In this document: positions 43,058 to 52,018 of the stretch, piece by piece
Numbering within the stretch: the first letter of the stretch is position 1
Layout: each line of letters starts with the position of its first letter
NCBI GenBank assembly: GCA_945862265.1
Contig: CAMAXP010000013.1
Location: 36,319-100,318, forward strand
Source of the DNA: Bordetella parapertussis
Lineage (GTDB): Bacteria; Pseudomonadota; Gammaproteobacteria; Burkholderiales; SG8-39
Reading direction: 5' to 3'
Length of the DNA stretch: 64,000 nt
Program-made: the position numbers and the translations under genes
The notes under the pieces: model-generated
The model's database searches: none
What the model saw: the letters and a program-made list of their open reading frames with translations, nothing else
What the model was told of the DNA's origin: nothing

Positions 43058-44779
43058 ATGAACAAACGACTCGATACCAAAGTGACCAGCGACACGATGA
43101 CCGGCGGTGAAGCCACCGTCGAAATGCTCAAGGCCCACGGCGTGGAATACATCTTCGGCCTGTGCGGCGATACCAGCTTGCCGTTCTACGACGCCCTTGC
43201 GCGTCTGCCGCACGGCATGAAGCATGTCCTGACCCGCGATGAGCGCTCGGCCGCTTACATGGCCGACGGGTATGCGCGTGTCTCCGGGAAAGTGGGCGTC
43301 TGCGAAGGGCCCTCGGGCGGCGGCGCAACCTACATCCTGCCGGGTCTTGTGGAGGCCAATGAGTCTTCGGTCCCGGTGCTGGCGATCACGAGCGACATCT
43401 CCGTTTCATCGCGCGGCAAGTACACCCTGACCGAGCTCGACCAGGGCGCGCTGATGAAGCCGCTGACAAAGTGGAACGCCGTGCTCAATCGCGCGGCCGA
43501 CATCCCGCGCGTATTCCGTGCGGCGTTCAACAACATGACGACCGGGCGCCCCGGCGCCGCGCACATTGCGCTGCCCTATGACGTCCAGAGCGGCGCCGTG
43601 GAAGCGCAAGACGTCTGGGGCGACCCCAGCCTGGGCCAGTATCCTGCGCGGCGGACGGCGCCGGATCCCTTTTACATCGAGCTTGCAGCCAAGATGCTGC
43701 GCACCGCTACACGTCCTGTCTTCATCTGTGGCGGTGGTGTGGTGATTTCCGGCGGCGAGGCCGACCTCATCGAACTGGCCGAGTGCCTGTCGGCGCCGGT
43801 GGCCACGACCATCAGCGGCCAAGGCTCCATTGGCGAGGATCATCCGTTGGCGGTCGGGGTGGTGGGGTCGAACGGCGGCACGCCGGAGACTCGCTCGATC
43901 GTGAATTCCGCCGACCTGGTGATCTTCGTCGGGTGCCGCGCCGGCTCCGTGACCACCGAGCGTTGGCGCTATCCCGCCCCGGGCAAGGTCAAGGTGATCC
44001 ACATCGACGTGGACCCGGCAGTCGTTGGGACGAACTACAGGGTGGATGTCCCGCTGGTTGGAGACGCCAGGCTTGCGCTCCAGGCGCTGGTGCAGGAATT
44101 ATCCTCGGGACCGTCGCCGCTGAAGCGTCCTCTAGATGCGAAGGCGATCGACAAGGCGCGGCGCGAGAAGTTTGCCAAGTTCGACCAGCTCGCCGCGTCC
44201 AACGACCAACCCATCAAGCCTGAGCGAGTGGTGTCCGAGCTTGCCAAGGCGCTGGATCACGACGCAATCATTGTCGCGGATCCCGGAACGCCGTGCCCTT
44301 ACCTGTCCGCGTACTTCCCGGTTCGAGGCACAGGGCGGCGCCTGTTCTCCAACCGCGCACACGGCGCGCTCGGCTATTCGATGGCCGCCTCGGTCGGCGC
44401 GCACTTTGGCCGCCCAGGCGTCAAGTGCGTTTCGGTCATGGGCGACGGCAGCTTCGGGTTCACTGTGGGCGAGCTCGAAACCATTGCGCGCCTGAAGCTG
44501 CCGATCACCTTCGTGGTGATCTCGAACAGCGTCTACGGCTGGATCAAGGCCGGTCAGAAGACCGGCTTCAACCAGCGTTATTTCGCGGTCGATTTCAGTA
44601 CCACCAACCACGCCGCTGTTGCCGAGGCCTATGGCGTGAAGAGCTGGCGCGTGAGCGACCCGGCTGAGCTCGGCAAGGCGTTCAAGCAGGCACTGGCGCA
44701 TCCTGGGCCGACGCTGGTCGACGTCCTGTGCCAGCCGTTGCACGAGGCCAAGGCGCCGGTGTCGGAGTGGGTGGCCTGA
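43058..44779 (+). CDS. Thiamine diphosphate-dependent enzyme, acetolactate synthase-like
   Basis: 573 residues in the three-domain order of this superfamily: pyrimidine domain with catalytic Glu62 ([15 protein letters not shown]), central domain near 200-340, and diphosphate domain with GDGSFGF near 465 followed by [10 protein letters not shown]. Family members are acetolactate synthases, glyoxylate carboligases, sulfoacetaldehyde acetyltransferases and 2-oxoacid decarboxylases, and the residues seen do not decide between them. Its TGA overlaps the nitrile hydratase alpha ATG by one base (TGATG), so the products are coupled. No small regulatory subunit is present, which argues against a biosynthetic acetolactate synthase. 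Confidence 0.88.
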   Translation: MNKRLDTKVTSDTMTGGEATVEMLKAHGVEYIFGLCGDTSLPFYDALARLPHGMKHVLTRDERSAAYMADGYARVSGKVGVCEGPSGGGATYILPGLVEANESSVPVLAITSDISVSSRGKYTLTELDQGALMKPLTKWNAVLNRAADIPRVFRAAFNNMTTGRPGAAHIALPYDVQSGAVEAQDVWGDPSLGQYPARRTAPDPFYIELAAKMLRTATRPVFICGGGVVISGGEADLIELAECLSAPVATTISGQGSIGEDHPLAVGVVGSNGGTPETRSIVNSADLVIFVGCRAGSVTTERWRYPAPGKVKVIHIDVDPAVVGTNYRVDVPLVGDARLALQALVQELSSGPSPLKRPLDAKAIDKARREKFAKFDQLAASNDQPIKPERVVSELAKALDHDAIIVADPGTPCPYLSAYFPVRGTGRRLFSNRAHGALGYSMAASVGAHFGRPGVKCVSVMGDGSFGFTVGELETIARLKLPITFVVISNSVYGWIKAGQKTGFNQRYFAVDFSTTNHAAVAEAYGVKSWRVSDPAELGKAFKQALAHPGPTLVDVLCQPLHEAKAPVSEWVA

Positions 44780-45411
44780 TGGGACACGACCATGATCATG
44801 GGCACGATCATGGCCATGACCATGGGCACGATGCGCAGGATGCAATCAGCTTTCGCGTAAAGGCGCTGGAGAAGCTGATGGTGGACAAGGGACTCGTCGA
44901 CCCGGCCACGCTTGACGCCGTGGTCGAGACCTACGAGCACCGGGTAGGCCCGCGGAACGGCGCGCAGGTCGTGGCGCGAGCGTGGACGGACCCGGAATAC
45001 AGGGCCTGGCTGATGAAGGACGCCAGTTCTGCGATTGCCTCCCTGGGATACACCGGCCGTCAGGGCGAGCACATGATTGCGGTCGAGAATTCGCCGGCCG
45101 TGCATAACATGGTCGTGTGCACCTTGTGCTCCTGCTATCCGTGGAGCGTCCTCGGCCTGCCGCCCACCTGGTACAAGTCGGCGCCTTATCGCTCGCGTGC
45201 AGTGTCGGACCCGCGTGGCGTCCTCTCGGAATTCGGGGTTTCGCTCGATGAGAAGGTCGAAGTACGGGTATGGGATTCGACGGCGGAGCTGCGCTACCTC
45301 GTCATCCCCGAGCAACCGGCCGGCACCCAAGGATGGGATGCGGAGCAGTTGGCCGCATTGGTCACGCGCGATTCGATGATCGGTGTGGCCAAGGTTTCGG
45401 CGCCGGCATGA
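44779..45411 (+). CDS. nthA: Nitrile hydratase alpha subunit, cobalt type
   Basis: Hydrates a nitrile to the amide. 210 residues; the metal motif VCTLCSC (Cys114, Cys117, Cys119) with Thr after the first Cys is the cobalt-type form. The two flanking cysteines are oxidised in active enzymes. [18 protein letters not shown] and [24 protein letters not shown] are typical. Residues 3-17 have eight His alternating with Asp or Gly, a possible metal-binding tail. The start codon overlaps the stop of the thiamine-diphosphate enzyme, and its own stop overlaps the beta start (ATGA). Confidence 0.95.
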   Translation: MGHDHDHGHDHGHDHGHDAQDAISFRVKALEKLMVDKGLVDPATLDAVVETYEHRVGPRNGAQVVARAWTDPEYRAWLMKDASSAIASLGYTGRQGEHMIAVENSPAVHNMVVCTLCSCYPWSVLGLPPTWYKSAPYRSRAVSDPRGVLSEFGVSLDEKVEVRVWDSTAELRYLVIPEQPAGTQGWDAEQLAALVTRDSMIGVAKVSAPA

Positions 45412-46061
45412 ACGGCGGCCAGGACCTCGGCGGCGTGCAGGGGTTCGGGCCCGTGGTGCAGGAACCGGGCGAACCGCTGTTCCATGCAGAATGGGAGAAG
45501 GGGGCCTTCTCGCTCACACTGGCATTGGGGTTCCTCGGTCGCTGGAACATCGACATGTCCCGCTTTTACCGGGAGAACCGCTCTCCCGCCGAGTACTACA
45601 CCTCGAGCTACTACACGCTGTGGTTCAAGGCGCTGGAGAAGCTGGTGGTAGACCGAGGGCTGGTGACGGAGGAGGAGAGGCGCACGGGCAAACCTGCTGG
45701 AGCCTGCGACACGTCACTGACTCCGCCTGGACCGCAGCGGGCGCGGGAACTGCTCGCCCTGGGAACGAGCGCCGCCGTGAATGAGACGATCCCGCCGAAA
45801 TTTTCAGTCGGCCAGCGGGTCAAGGTGAAGAACCTCCATCCCGCCGGGCACACCCGCATGCCGCGCTATTGCCGCGGCCGTACCGGCACCGTGGAGATCG
45901 ATCACGGCGTCTATGTCTTTCCCGATACCCACGCGATGGGCGAAGGCAAGCGTCCCCAGCACTGCTACAACGTGCGATTCACCGCCGGCGAGCTTTGGGG
46001 GCGCCCCGGGCCGGACACTGTGCGGATCGACCTCTGGGATGACTATCTTGAGCCTGCCTGA
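45408..46061 (+). CDS. nthB: Nitrile hydratase beta subunit
   Basis: 217 residues. The N-terminal [14 protein letters not shown] and [16 protein letters not shown], the mid [15 protein letters not shown], and the C-terminal SH3-like [18 protein letters not shown] with YVFPDTHA are the family hallmarks. The conserved arginines that contact the alpha-subunit cysteine centre are in the expected regions. Alpha precedes beta, the usual cobalt-type arrangement being beta first, so the order is worth noting. The 3' end overlaps the accessory gene by 23 bases. Confidence 0.94.
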   Translation: MNGGQDLGGVQGFGPVVQEPGEPLFHAEWEKGAFSLTLALGFLGRWNIDMSRFYRENRSPAEYYTSSYYTLWFKALEKLVVDRGLVTEEERRTGKPAGACDTSLTPPGPQRARELLALGTSAAVNETIPPKFSVGQRVKVKNLHPAGHTRMPRYCRGRTGTVEIDHGVYVFPDTHAMGEGKRPQHCYNVRFTAGELWGRPGPDTVRIDLWDDYLEPA

Positions 46062-46419
46062 ACTCGGTGCGGACCTTCGCCCGATCCCGCGCGACGCGGA
46101 GGGGCCCGTATTCAAGGCGCCCTGGGAGGCGCAGGTATTCGCACTAGTCATCGAACTGCATCGACGCGGCGTATTCACCTGGCCGCAATGGGCTGAGGCC
46201 TTGTCTGCGGCCATTGTGCGGGCACAGTCCTGCGGCGACCCCGATCTCGGCGACACCTACTACTTGCACTGGGTCTCGGCACTTGAGGCGATCACCCTCG
46301 AACGCGGGCTGGCTGATGCCGTGCAACTGGCCTCGCTGGCCGAAGCCATTGCCGACGACGCGCGCCATCACCGCGAGATCCAGCTCGCGGGCGGACACCC
46401 TCATCACCACCCACACTGA
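46039..46419 (+). CDS. Nitrile hydratase accessory (activator) protein
   Basis: 126 residues, the size of the P14K/NhlE-type chaperone that swaps cobalt-loaded alpha subunits into the enzyme. GPVFKAPWEAQVFALVIELHRRGVFTWPQWAEAL and YYLHWVSALEAI are diagnostic of this beta-like accessory family. The C-terminus ends GGHPHHHPH, a His-rich tail that could carry metal. The ATG at 46039 is used because it gives the family N-terminus; the coding region starts within nthB. Four bases separate its stop from the next gene. Confidence 0.9.
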   Translation: MTILSLPELGADLRPIPRDAEGPVFKAPWEAQVFALVIELHRRGVFTWPQWAEALSAAIVRAQSCGDPDLGDTYYLHWVSALEAITLERGLADAVQLASLAEAIADDARHHREIQLAGGHPHHHPH

Positions 46420-46423
46420 ACCC

Positions 46424-47536
46424 ATGAGCAAACTCTTCAGCCCGATCCAGCTCGGCGGCATCACGCTGCCCAATCGCATCGTTGTCGCACCGATGTGCCA
46501 GTACTCCGCGCACGACGGTTGCATGGGCGACTGGCACCTGGCGCACCTCGCCAGCATGGCGATCACGGGGGCGGGTTTGCTCGTGATCGAGGCCACGGCG
46601 GTCACGCGGGAGGGGCGCATCAGCCACCGCTGCGTCGGTCTATATGACGACGAGACCGAGGCTGCGATGAAGCGCGTCCTCGACTTCTGCAGGCGCCTGA
46701 CCAAGAACCCGATAGGTATCCAGCTGGGACACGCCGGACGCAAGGGCTCCACCCAGGTCCCCTGGGAGGGACGCACGGCGCTCGGGCCGCTTGAGAATCC
46801 CTGGCAGACCGTCGCGCCGTCAGCGCTGCCCTGCGACACGCGCCCCGGGTGGCATACCCCGCGCGAGCTTTCCGTGCCGGAGATCAAGGCGGTCGTCGAT
46901 GCCTTTGCAGCAGCGGCTGTGCGTTCGGCCCGGTTGGGACTGGACGCGGTGGAGTTGCATGCCGCGCATGGCTACCTGCTGCACCAGTTCTTTTCCCCGC
47001 TCTCCAACAAGCGCACCGACAGTTACGGCGGCTCCCCGGAGAATCGCATGCGCGCCTTGCTGGAAGTGGCAAGCGCCGTCCGCGACGTGTGGCCCAGGGA
47101 ACGCTGCCTCGGTGCCCGCATCTCGGCGCACGACTGGGTGGACAACGGCACGCCCATCGAGGACACGATCGCGCTGACGAAAGCGCTGAAGAAGATCGGC
47201 TACGACTACGTGTGCGTTACCACCGGCGCGCTGCTGGGACAGACCCGCTACACCATCGGCCCGAATTACCAGGTGCCGCACGCCGAGGCGGTCAAGAAGG
47301 CCGTCCCCGAGATGCAGGTCCGCGCGGTGGGCATGATCGCCGACCCCGGCCAGGCGGAGGAGATCGTGGCCTCGGGCAAGGCCGATATGGTGGCTTTGGC
47401 GCGGGGATTCCTCGATAACCCGCGATGGGTCTGGCATGCCGCGGAGAAATTGGGCCTCGCGGTCAAGGTGCCCCCGCAGTACGAGCGCGGCGCTTATACC
47501 GCCTGGCAGGGTTCGAAGCTGGCCCGCCCCCGCTAG
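46424..47536 (+). CDS. NADH:flavin oxidoreductase, Old Yellow Enzyme family, second copy
   Basis: 370-residue FMN enzyme. LFSPIQLGGITLPNRIVVAPMCQYSA has the YqjM-type Cys, with LGHAGRKGSTQVPWEG and LHAAHGYLLHQFFSPLSNKRTDSYGGS following. It is clearly diverged from the copy at 24 kb, so the pair are old paralogues. It is the last gene of the nitrile hydratase operon and probably reduces an activated double bond of an intermediate. Its TAG directly abuts the TAG of the convergent Rieske gene, leaving no space for a terminator. Confidence 0.93.
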   Translation: MSKLFSPIQLGGITLPNRIVVAPMCQYSAHDGCMGDWHLAHLASMAITGAGLLVIEATAVTREGRISHRCVGLYDDETEAAMKRVLDFCRRLTKNPIGIQLGHAGRKGSTQVPWEGRTALGPLENPWQTVAPSALPCDTRPGWHTPRELSVPEIKAVVDAFAAAAVRSARLGLDAVELHAAHGYLLHQFFSPLSNKRTDSYGGSPENRMRALLEVASAVRDVWPRERCLGARISAHDWVDNGTPIEDTIALTKALKKIGYDYVCVTTGALLGQTRYTIGPNYQVPHAEAVKKAVPEMQVRAVGMIADPGQAEEIVASGKADMVALARGFLDNPRWVWHAAEKLGLAVKVPPQYERGAYTAWQGSKLARPR

Positions 47537-48706
47537 CTAGAGGAGGAAATTGCCGGCCTCGAACCGGACGTAGGCGGTGTCCTCGCTGAACCCGGTGCCG
47601 GCTGGATTGCCCCCTTTGGCCACGACTTCGAGTTGCTCGGAGAGGAAACGCCGCAGCAGCGCGATGCCCTTGTCCGTGCTCGTGAGGTGCTCCTCGGAGT
47701 GATGCGCGACCAGTCCCTGGCTGACCTGGGTCTCGAAATCCCCGGGAAACTGCTGGTGCTCGGCCTCGGTGAGGTCGACCCAGGCCTTGCCGTTGAAGCG
47801 GGAACGGAATTTCGTCATGCCCCCTTTTTCGGTCACGCGCCCGGCGGTGTAGATCCGGTAGGTCGTGTCGTCGATGGGCAGGACCCAGCCAATGGATTCC
47901 ACCATGCCGTACCGGCCAACCCTCGGGTTCGGGACGACCCTCAGCGTAGGCACTGCAGCCTCTGTCACGCGATGGAAGATCCGCCCGTCCTCCATCGTGC
48001 GTCGCGAAGTGACCTTGACGCCGTGACCGGTGGCCTCGAACACGACCTCGGGCATGCTCGCCATCTGGCTGGTGAACTGCGCGCCGGAAAAGGAGCCATG
48101 CAGGATCGGTACATGGAAAGGGTCGACGACGTTCTCGTAATGCTGCAGCCAGTTGCAGGGCACGATTGCGGCGCCACCTGAACCGATGCTCGAGTCGTCG
48201 GCGTCGATGAATTCCCCATCGCCCAGCACCTCGAGGCATTCATAGCTGGGGAGGAGGGGCTTGCTGTCCGGCGGCCCCATGTAGGCGAACACCAAGCCAT
48301 AGCGCTCCTCGACCGGGTACCAGGGTTGGCGGACCTTGTCGCGTCGCAGGCCGCCCTCCGGCTCGCACGGCTGTTCCACGCAGTGCCCCTGCACATCGAA
48401 GAGCCAGCCGTGATAGCAACAGCGAATACCCTTCGCTTCCGTCTTGCCGTAGTAGAGCGAAGCGCCACGATGCGCGCAATGCGGGTACACGAGCCCTGCG
48501 CGGCCCTCGCCATCGCGAAACAGGACAAGATCCTCGCCCAGCGCACGGATCTTTCGTGGCACGGCGCAGGCATCCGCGGCAAGGCCCACCGGATGCCAGT
48601 AGCGACGCAGCAACTCTCCCATCGGTGTGCCGGGACCGACGTCGGTGAGTTCCTTGCGCCAGCCCGGTGCTGGCAGGCCGTAGGCGGTTCCGGTATCCGC
48701 GCTCAC
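47537..48706 (-). CDS. Rieske [2Fe-2S] aromatic-ring oxygenase alpha subunit, VanA-like
   Basis: 389 residues from the GTG at 48706. The Rieske cluster ligands are Cys77-His79 and Cys96-His99 (CAHRG and CYHGW). The mononuclear iron motif is expected near 165-180, where NWLQHYENVVDPFHVPILH supplies two His. WHPVGLAADACAVPRKIRALGEDLVLFRD is typical of vanillate O-demethylase and phthalate dioxygenase oxygenases. No reductase subunit gene is adjacent. The start codon overlaps the stop of the Hsp33-like gene (GTGA), an unusual coupling. Confidence 0.91.
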   Translation of the reverse strand: MSADTGTAYGLPAPGWRKELTDVGPGTPMGELLRRYWHPVGLAADACAVPRKIRALGEDLVLFRDGEGRAGLVYPHCAHRGASLYYGKTEAKGIRCCYHGWLFDVQGHCVEQPCEPEGGLRRDKVRQPWYPVEERYGLVFAYMGPPDSKPLLPSYECLEVLGDGEFIDADDSSIGSGGAAIVPCNWLQHYENVVDPFHVPILHGSFSGAQFTSQMASMPEVVFEATGHGVKVTSRRTMEDGRIFHRVTEAAVPTLRVVPNPRVGRYGMVESIGWVLPIDDTTYRIYTAGRVTEKGGMTKFRSRFNGKAWVDLTEAEHQQFPGDFETQVSQGLVAHHSEEHLTSTDKGIALLRRFLSEQLEVVAKGGNPAGTGFSEDTAYVRFEAGNFLL

Positions 48707-49548
48707 GCTGCCTTCTCCGCAAACATCTGTGCGACCGCATCCGCATCGAAGCGGTACTCGTGGTTGCACATTTCGTTCTTGATCAGCACTTCGCCTTTCT
48801 CAGCCAGGATCGAGTCCACCTCCACGCGACCGAGGCTCCGCAGCATGTCCTTGACCTTTTCCACGTCATAGGGGCAGTGGTACTGCACCGCTTCCAGCTT
48901 GTAGACCCGCAGCAGTTCCTCGGGGAAGAGCCGCGTGAGCAGGTCATAGGGCGGGGTGTCCAGCGTCTCCGCCAGCGTCAGCGTCGCGGCGAACTGCGTC
49001 ATGCGGTTCCAGCCGTCCGGGTCGCGCTCGTCGGCCTTGGGCAGCTTTTCCAGCAACAGGCCGCAGGCGCCGCGAGCGTCGGCCATCAGGAGCAGGAAGG
49101 CTTCCACCTGTTCGGATCGCGCGAGGTAGCTCGAGAAGGTATCGGAGAGCGTGTCGCCTTCGAGCGGTACGATGCTCTGGTAGAGCTGTTCGCTGCGGCC
49201 GTCATCGAGTGTCAGCGCAAACCTGCCGTCCCCCAGCAACTCGCGTGCAGTACCTGCTGCACCGGGAGCGTGGTGCGCCATGCCGCGGATTTTCAGGGGC
49301 GTCGCGCAGTCGGCGACCAGCAGGGAGACCGGGCCGTTGCCGCGCACCTGCAGCGTCACGCGGCCTCCGCCCTTCTGGTTGGCGCCAAGCAACACCGCGA
49401 GCGCAGTGGTCTGCCCGAGGATCTCGATGACCGGGGCCGGATAGTTGCGGCCTTCGAGCATCTCACCCCAACTGCCCGACAGGCACACCAGCCGTCCGCG
49501 GATATCGAGGTTCTCGAAGAGGAACGGCTGGAGGTAGTCGGTCTGCAT
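48703..49548 (-). CDS. hslO: Hsp33-like protein with incomplete zinc/redox centre
   Basis: 281 residues, full Hsp33 length. The N-terminal core RGRLVCLSGSWGEMLEGRNYP and the C-terminal VEKVKDMLRSLGRVEV with CNHEYRFD identify the redox-regulated holdase family. Canonical Hsp33 binds zinc with CxC and CxxC; here only Cys225 and Cys261 remain, at the 36-residue spacing of the first and fourth cysteines, while the second and third are Tyr227 and Asn258. Zinc binding and the usual oxidative switch are therefore doubtful. It is coupled to the Rieske gene and follows a Bug gene by 3 bases. It may be a specialised paralogue or the only Hsp33. Confidence 0.9.
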   Translation of the reverse strand: MQTDYLQPFLFENLDIRGRLVCLSGSWGEMLEGRNYPAPVIEILGQTTALAVLLGANQKGGGRVTLQVRGNGPVSLLVADCATPLKIRGMAHHAPGAAGTARELLGDGRFALTLDDGRSEQLYQSIVPLEGDTLSDTFSSYLARSEQVEAFLLLMADARGACGLLLEKLPKADERDPDGWNRMTQFAATLTLAETLDTPPYDLLTRLFPEELLRVYKLEAVQYHCPYDVEKVKDMLRSLGRVEVDSILAEKGEVLIKNEMCNHEYRFDADAVAQMFAEKAA

Positions 49549-49551
49549 TGA

Positions 49552-50523
49552 TTATTCGGCTTTTGCGCCTGAAGCGCGGATCAGCGCCTCCCACTTCGGG
49601 AAGTCCACCTTGAAGCTGGCGATGAATTCGTCAGGCGTGTTGGCGATCGGCGCCTGTCCCTGGTCCAGCATGCGCCGCACGATGTCGGGCTCGGAGACGA
49701 CGGCCTTGAGTTCGCGCTGGATGCGCTCGATCGCCGGTTTTGGAGTGCCGGCGGGCGCGTACACACCCACCCAGACCGGCAATTCGAAGCCCGGCACGCC
49801 TTGCTCGCTGAAGGTGGGCAAGTCGGGCAGGGCATCGGATCGCCTCGGGCCGGTCATCCCCAGCGCCTTGATCTGCCCGCCGGAAAGCTGGGGCTTCGCG
49901 CTGGTGGGACTGGCAAACGTGAGGTCAAGGTTGCCGTTCCGGACGTCCACGATGGCGGATACGTCCCCTTTGTACGGTACGTGGTTCAGGTTGACGCCGT
50001 AGTCGCGCTTGAGGATCTGCCCGTACAAGTGACCGGAAGTGCCGATGCCCCAGGAGCCGTAGCTGATCTGCCGGTTCTGTGCCTTGGCCCACTCGACGAA
50101 TCCCTTCACGTCCTTGTAGGGCGCGTTGCCGGGCGCCACCAGCAATACGCTGCCGTAGGAAAGCTGAGTGATCGGGGCAAGGTCCTTGGACGGGTCGTAC
50201 GGCAATTTCTGGTACATGACCGGGTTGTTGACCGCCGTGGACATGGTGGTGATCATGAAGGTATGGCCGTCGGCAGGCGCCTTCAGCAGGGCCTGGGTGC
50301 CGATGATCGTGCTGGCACCGGGAATGGCTTCGACCACGACCGGTTGGCCGAAGCGCACCGAGAGGCGTTCGCCAATGGTCCGGGTGAGTACGTCGATCGC
50401 ACCGCCGGGGGCAAAGGGGGTGATGATCCTGACCTGGCGTAAGGGGAAATCGGATTGCCCCGCAGCTTGGGCACACCACAGCAGCGCGGACAGGAGTAAC
50501 CAGCTACGGATTGCGCTGTGCAT
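49552..50523 (-). CDS. Bug-family tripartite tricarboxylate transporter receptor
   Basis: 323 residues from the ATG at 50523, chosen because GGAG lies six bases upstream and the signal peptide MHSAIRSWLLLSALLWCAQA|AGQSDFP then starts at once; ATGs at 50535 and 50553 are in frame. RIITPFAPGGAIDVLTRTIGE and VVEAIPGASTIIGTQALLKAP are Bug loops. It is placed between the liv transporter genes and the Hsp33-Rieske pair, so one operon encodes two kinds of solute capture. Confidence 0.92.
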   Translation of the reverse strand: MHSAIRSWLLLSALLWCAQAAGQSDFPLRQVRIITPFAPGGAIDVLTRTIGERLSVRFGQPVVVEAIPGASTIIGTQALLKAPADGHTFMITTMSTAVNNPVMYQKLPYDPSKDLAPITQLSYGSVLLVAPGNAPYKDVKGFVEWAKAQNRQISYGSWGIGTSGHLYGQILKRDYGVNLNHVPYKGDVSAIVDVRNGNLDLTFASPTSAKPQLSGGQIKALGMTGPRRSDALPDLPTFSEQGVPGFELPVWVGVYAPAGTPKPAIERIQRELKAVVSEPDIVRRMLDQGQAPIANTPDEFIASFKVDFPKWEALIRASGAKAE

Positions 50524-50579
50524 GCATTTCTCCATGGGGAAATGAGGGTTCATCGCGTTTCAGGAGTATTCCATAGCGT

Positions 50580-51293
50580 CTACATTCCCAGGTAAGCCTG
50601 CCGCACGCGGTCATCATGCAGCAGCGACTCCCCGCTGCCTGACATGACGATCTGGCCGTTTTCGAGCACGTAGGCGCTGGCGGAGATCTTCAGCGACACG
50701 GCCACGTTCTGCTCGACAAGGAGGATCGTCATGCCACGGGCGTTCAGCGTGCGGATGATCTGGAATACCTCCTGCACGATGGTCGGCGCCAGGCCGAGGG
50801 AGGGCTCGTCGAACATGATGAGTTCCGGCTGCCCCATCAGGCAGCGCCCGATGGCGAGCATCTGCTGCTCGCCCCCGGACATGGTGCCGGCCAGCTGCTC
50901 CCGGCGCTCGGCGAGGCGGGGAAACAGTGCAAAGACCTCTTCCATGGCCTCGCGAGCCTTGAACTTTGCACGCGGCAGCTGGGCGCCCATCTCGAGGTTT
51001 TCAAGCACCGATAGCGAAGGGAAGATCTGCCGGCCCTCGGCCACCTGCCCGATGCCGAGGTTGCAGGTGGCATACGACTCGAACCCGGTGATGTCCTGCC
51101 CCTTGAAGCGCACCTTCCCGCCGCGAGGCTTCTCGATTCCGGCGATCGTCCGGATCAGCGATGATTTTCCTGCGCCATTGGCCCCGACGATGGCGACGAT
51201 TTTTCCCTCATCGACCGACAGCGATACCTCGGACAACGCCTGCGCGTCGCCGTAATAAAGGTCGAGGTTCTCGATCTCGAGGAAGGCGCTCAT
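50580..51293 (-). CDS. livF: LivF-type ABC transporter ATP-binding protein, second operon
   Basis: 237 residues from the ATG at 51293. Walker A GANGAGKSSLIR near 38, signature MSGGEQQMLAIGRCL near 136, Walker B LIMFDEPSLGLAPTIV near 158. The ATP-binding pair with LivG completes the second importer. Its start codon overlaps the livG stop (ATGA). The 56-base gap to the next Bug gene is the longest in this part of the operon, and no terminator is visible there. Confidence 0.94.
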   Translation of the reverse strand: MSAFLEIENLDLYYGDAQALSEVSLSVDEGKIVAIVGANGAGKSSLIRTIAGIEKPRGGKVRFKGQDITGFESYATCNLGIGQVAEGRQIFPSLSVLENLEMGAQLPRAKFKAREAMEEVFALFPRLAERREQLAGTMSGGEQQMLAIGRCLMGQPELIMFDEPSLGLAPTIVQEVFQIIRTLNARGMTILLVEQNVAVSLKISASAYVLENGQIVMSGSGESLLHDDRVRQAYLGM

Positions 51294-52018
51294 ACCTCGG
51301 TCTCCTCCCCCAGGTAGCACTCGAGGACTGCTTTGTCGCGCACGACCTCCTGCGGAGTGCCGCGAGCAATGATTTCCCCGTGATGCAGTACTACGATGTG
51401 TTGTGCAAGCGCCATCACGGCACGCATGACATGTTCGATCAGCAGGATGGTCAGGCCGTCGCGGACGTTGAGCTCGCGAAACACCTCGACCATCTGGTCG
51501 CACTCGGTAGGACGCAGGCCAGCCATGACTTCATCGAGCAGCAGCAGCTTCGGTCCGGTGGCCAGTGCGCGTGCAACCTCGAGCCGTTTGCGGTCGGGCA
51601 GGGTGAGCGAGGAGGCGGGCAGGTCGCGCTTGGGGCCGAGGCCGAGCTTTTCGAGGATGTCGGAGGCGATCCTGCGCGCCTCGGAAAGATGCCTCGTGCG
51701 GTTGAAAGCGCCCACGATGACGTTGTCGAGGACGGAAAGGCCGGCAAAAGGCTTCACGATCTGGAACGTGCGGCCGATGCCTGCGACGCAGACCTGGTCC
51801 GGCCGCTGGCCGTCGATGCGCCGGCCGTCAAACAGGATCTCACCGGTGTCCGGCGCAAAGACCCCGGCAATCATGTTGAAACAGGTCGTCTTGCCGGCGC
51901 CATTGGGACCGATCAAGGCAACGATGCCGCCCTGCGGGACTTCCAGGCTCGCGTTCGATACCGCCTTAAGTCCGCGAAAGGACTTGGCGATCGAGTGGAC
52001 TTCGAGCAGGGCGTTCAC
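51290..52018 (-). CDS. livG: LivG-type ABC transporter ATP-binding protein, second operon
   Basis: 242 residues. Walker A GPNGAGKTTCFN near 36, the family signature around LTLPDRKRLEVARAL near 145, Walker B LLLLDEVMAGLRPTE near 165. The D-loop has DEVMAGL rather than DEPASGL, as in several aromatic-acid Liv systems. The start overlaps the livM stop by four bases. It differs clearly from the LivG at 6.3 kb. Confidence 0.94.
   Translation of the reverse strand: MNALLEVHSIAKSFRGLKAVSNASLEVPQGGIVALIGPNGAGKTTCFNMIAGVFAPDTGEILFDGRRIDGQRPDQVCVAGIGRTFQIVKPFAGLSVLDNVIVGAFNRTRHLSEARRIASDILEKLGLGPKRDLPASSLTLPDRKRLEVARALATGPKLLLLDEVMAGLRPTECDQMVEVFRELNVRDGLTILLIEHVMRAVMALAQHIVVLHHGEIIARGTPQEVVRDKAVLECYLGEETEV

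Noticed and set aside
44782..44833. Short repeats of CATGATCATGGGCACGA type, possible CRISPR-like or satellite array
   Set aside because: They are the codons of the His-Asp-Gly tail of the nitrile hydratase alpha subunit, not spaced repeats.
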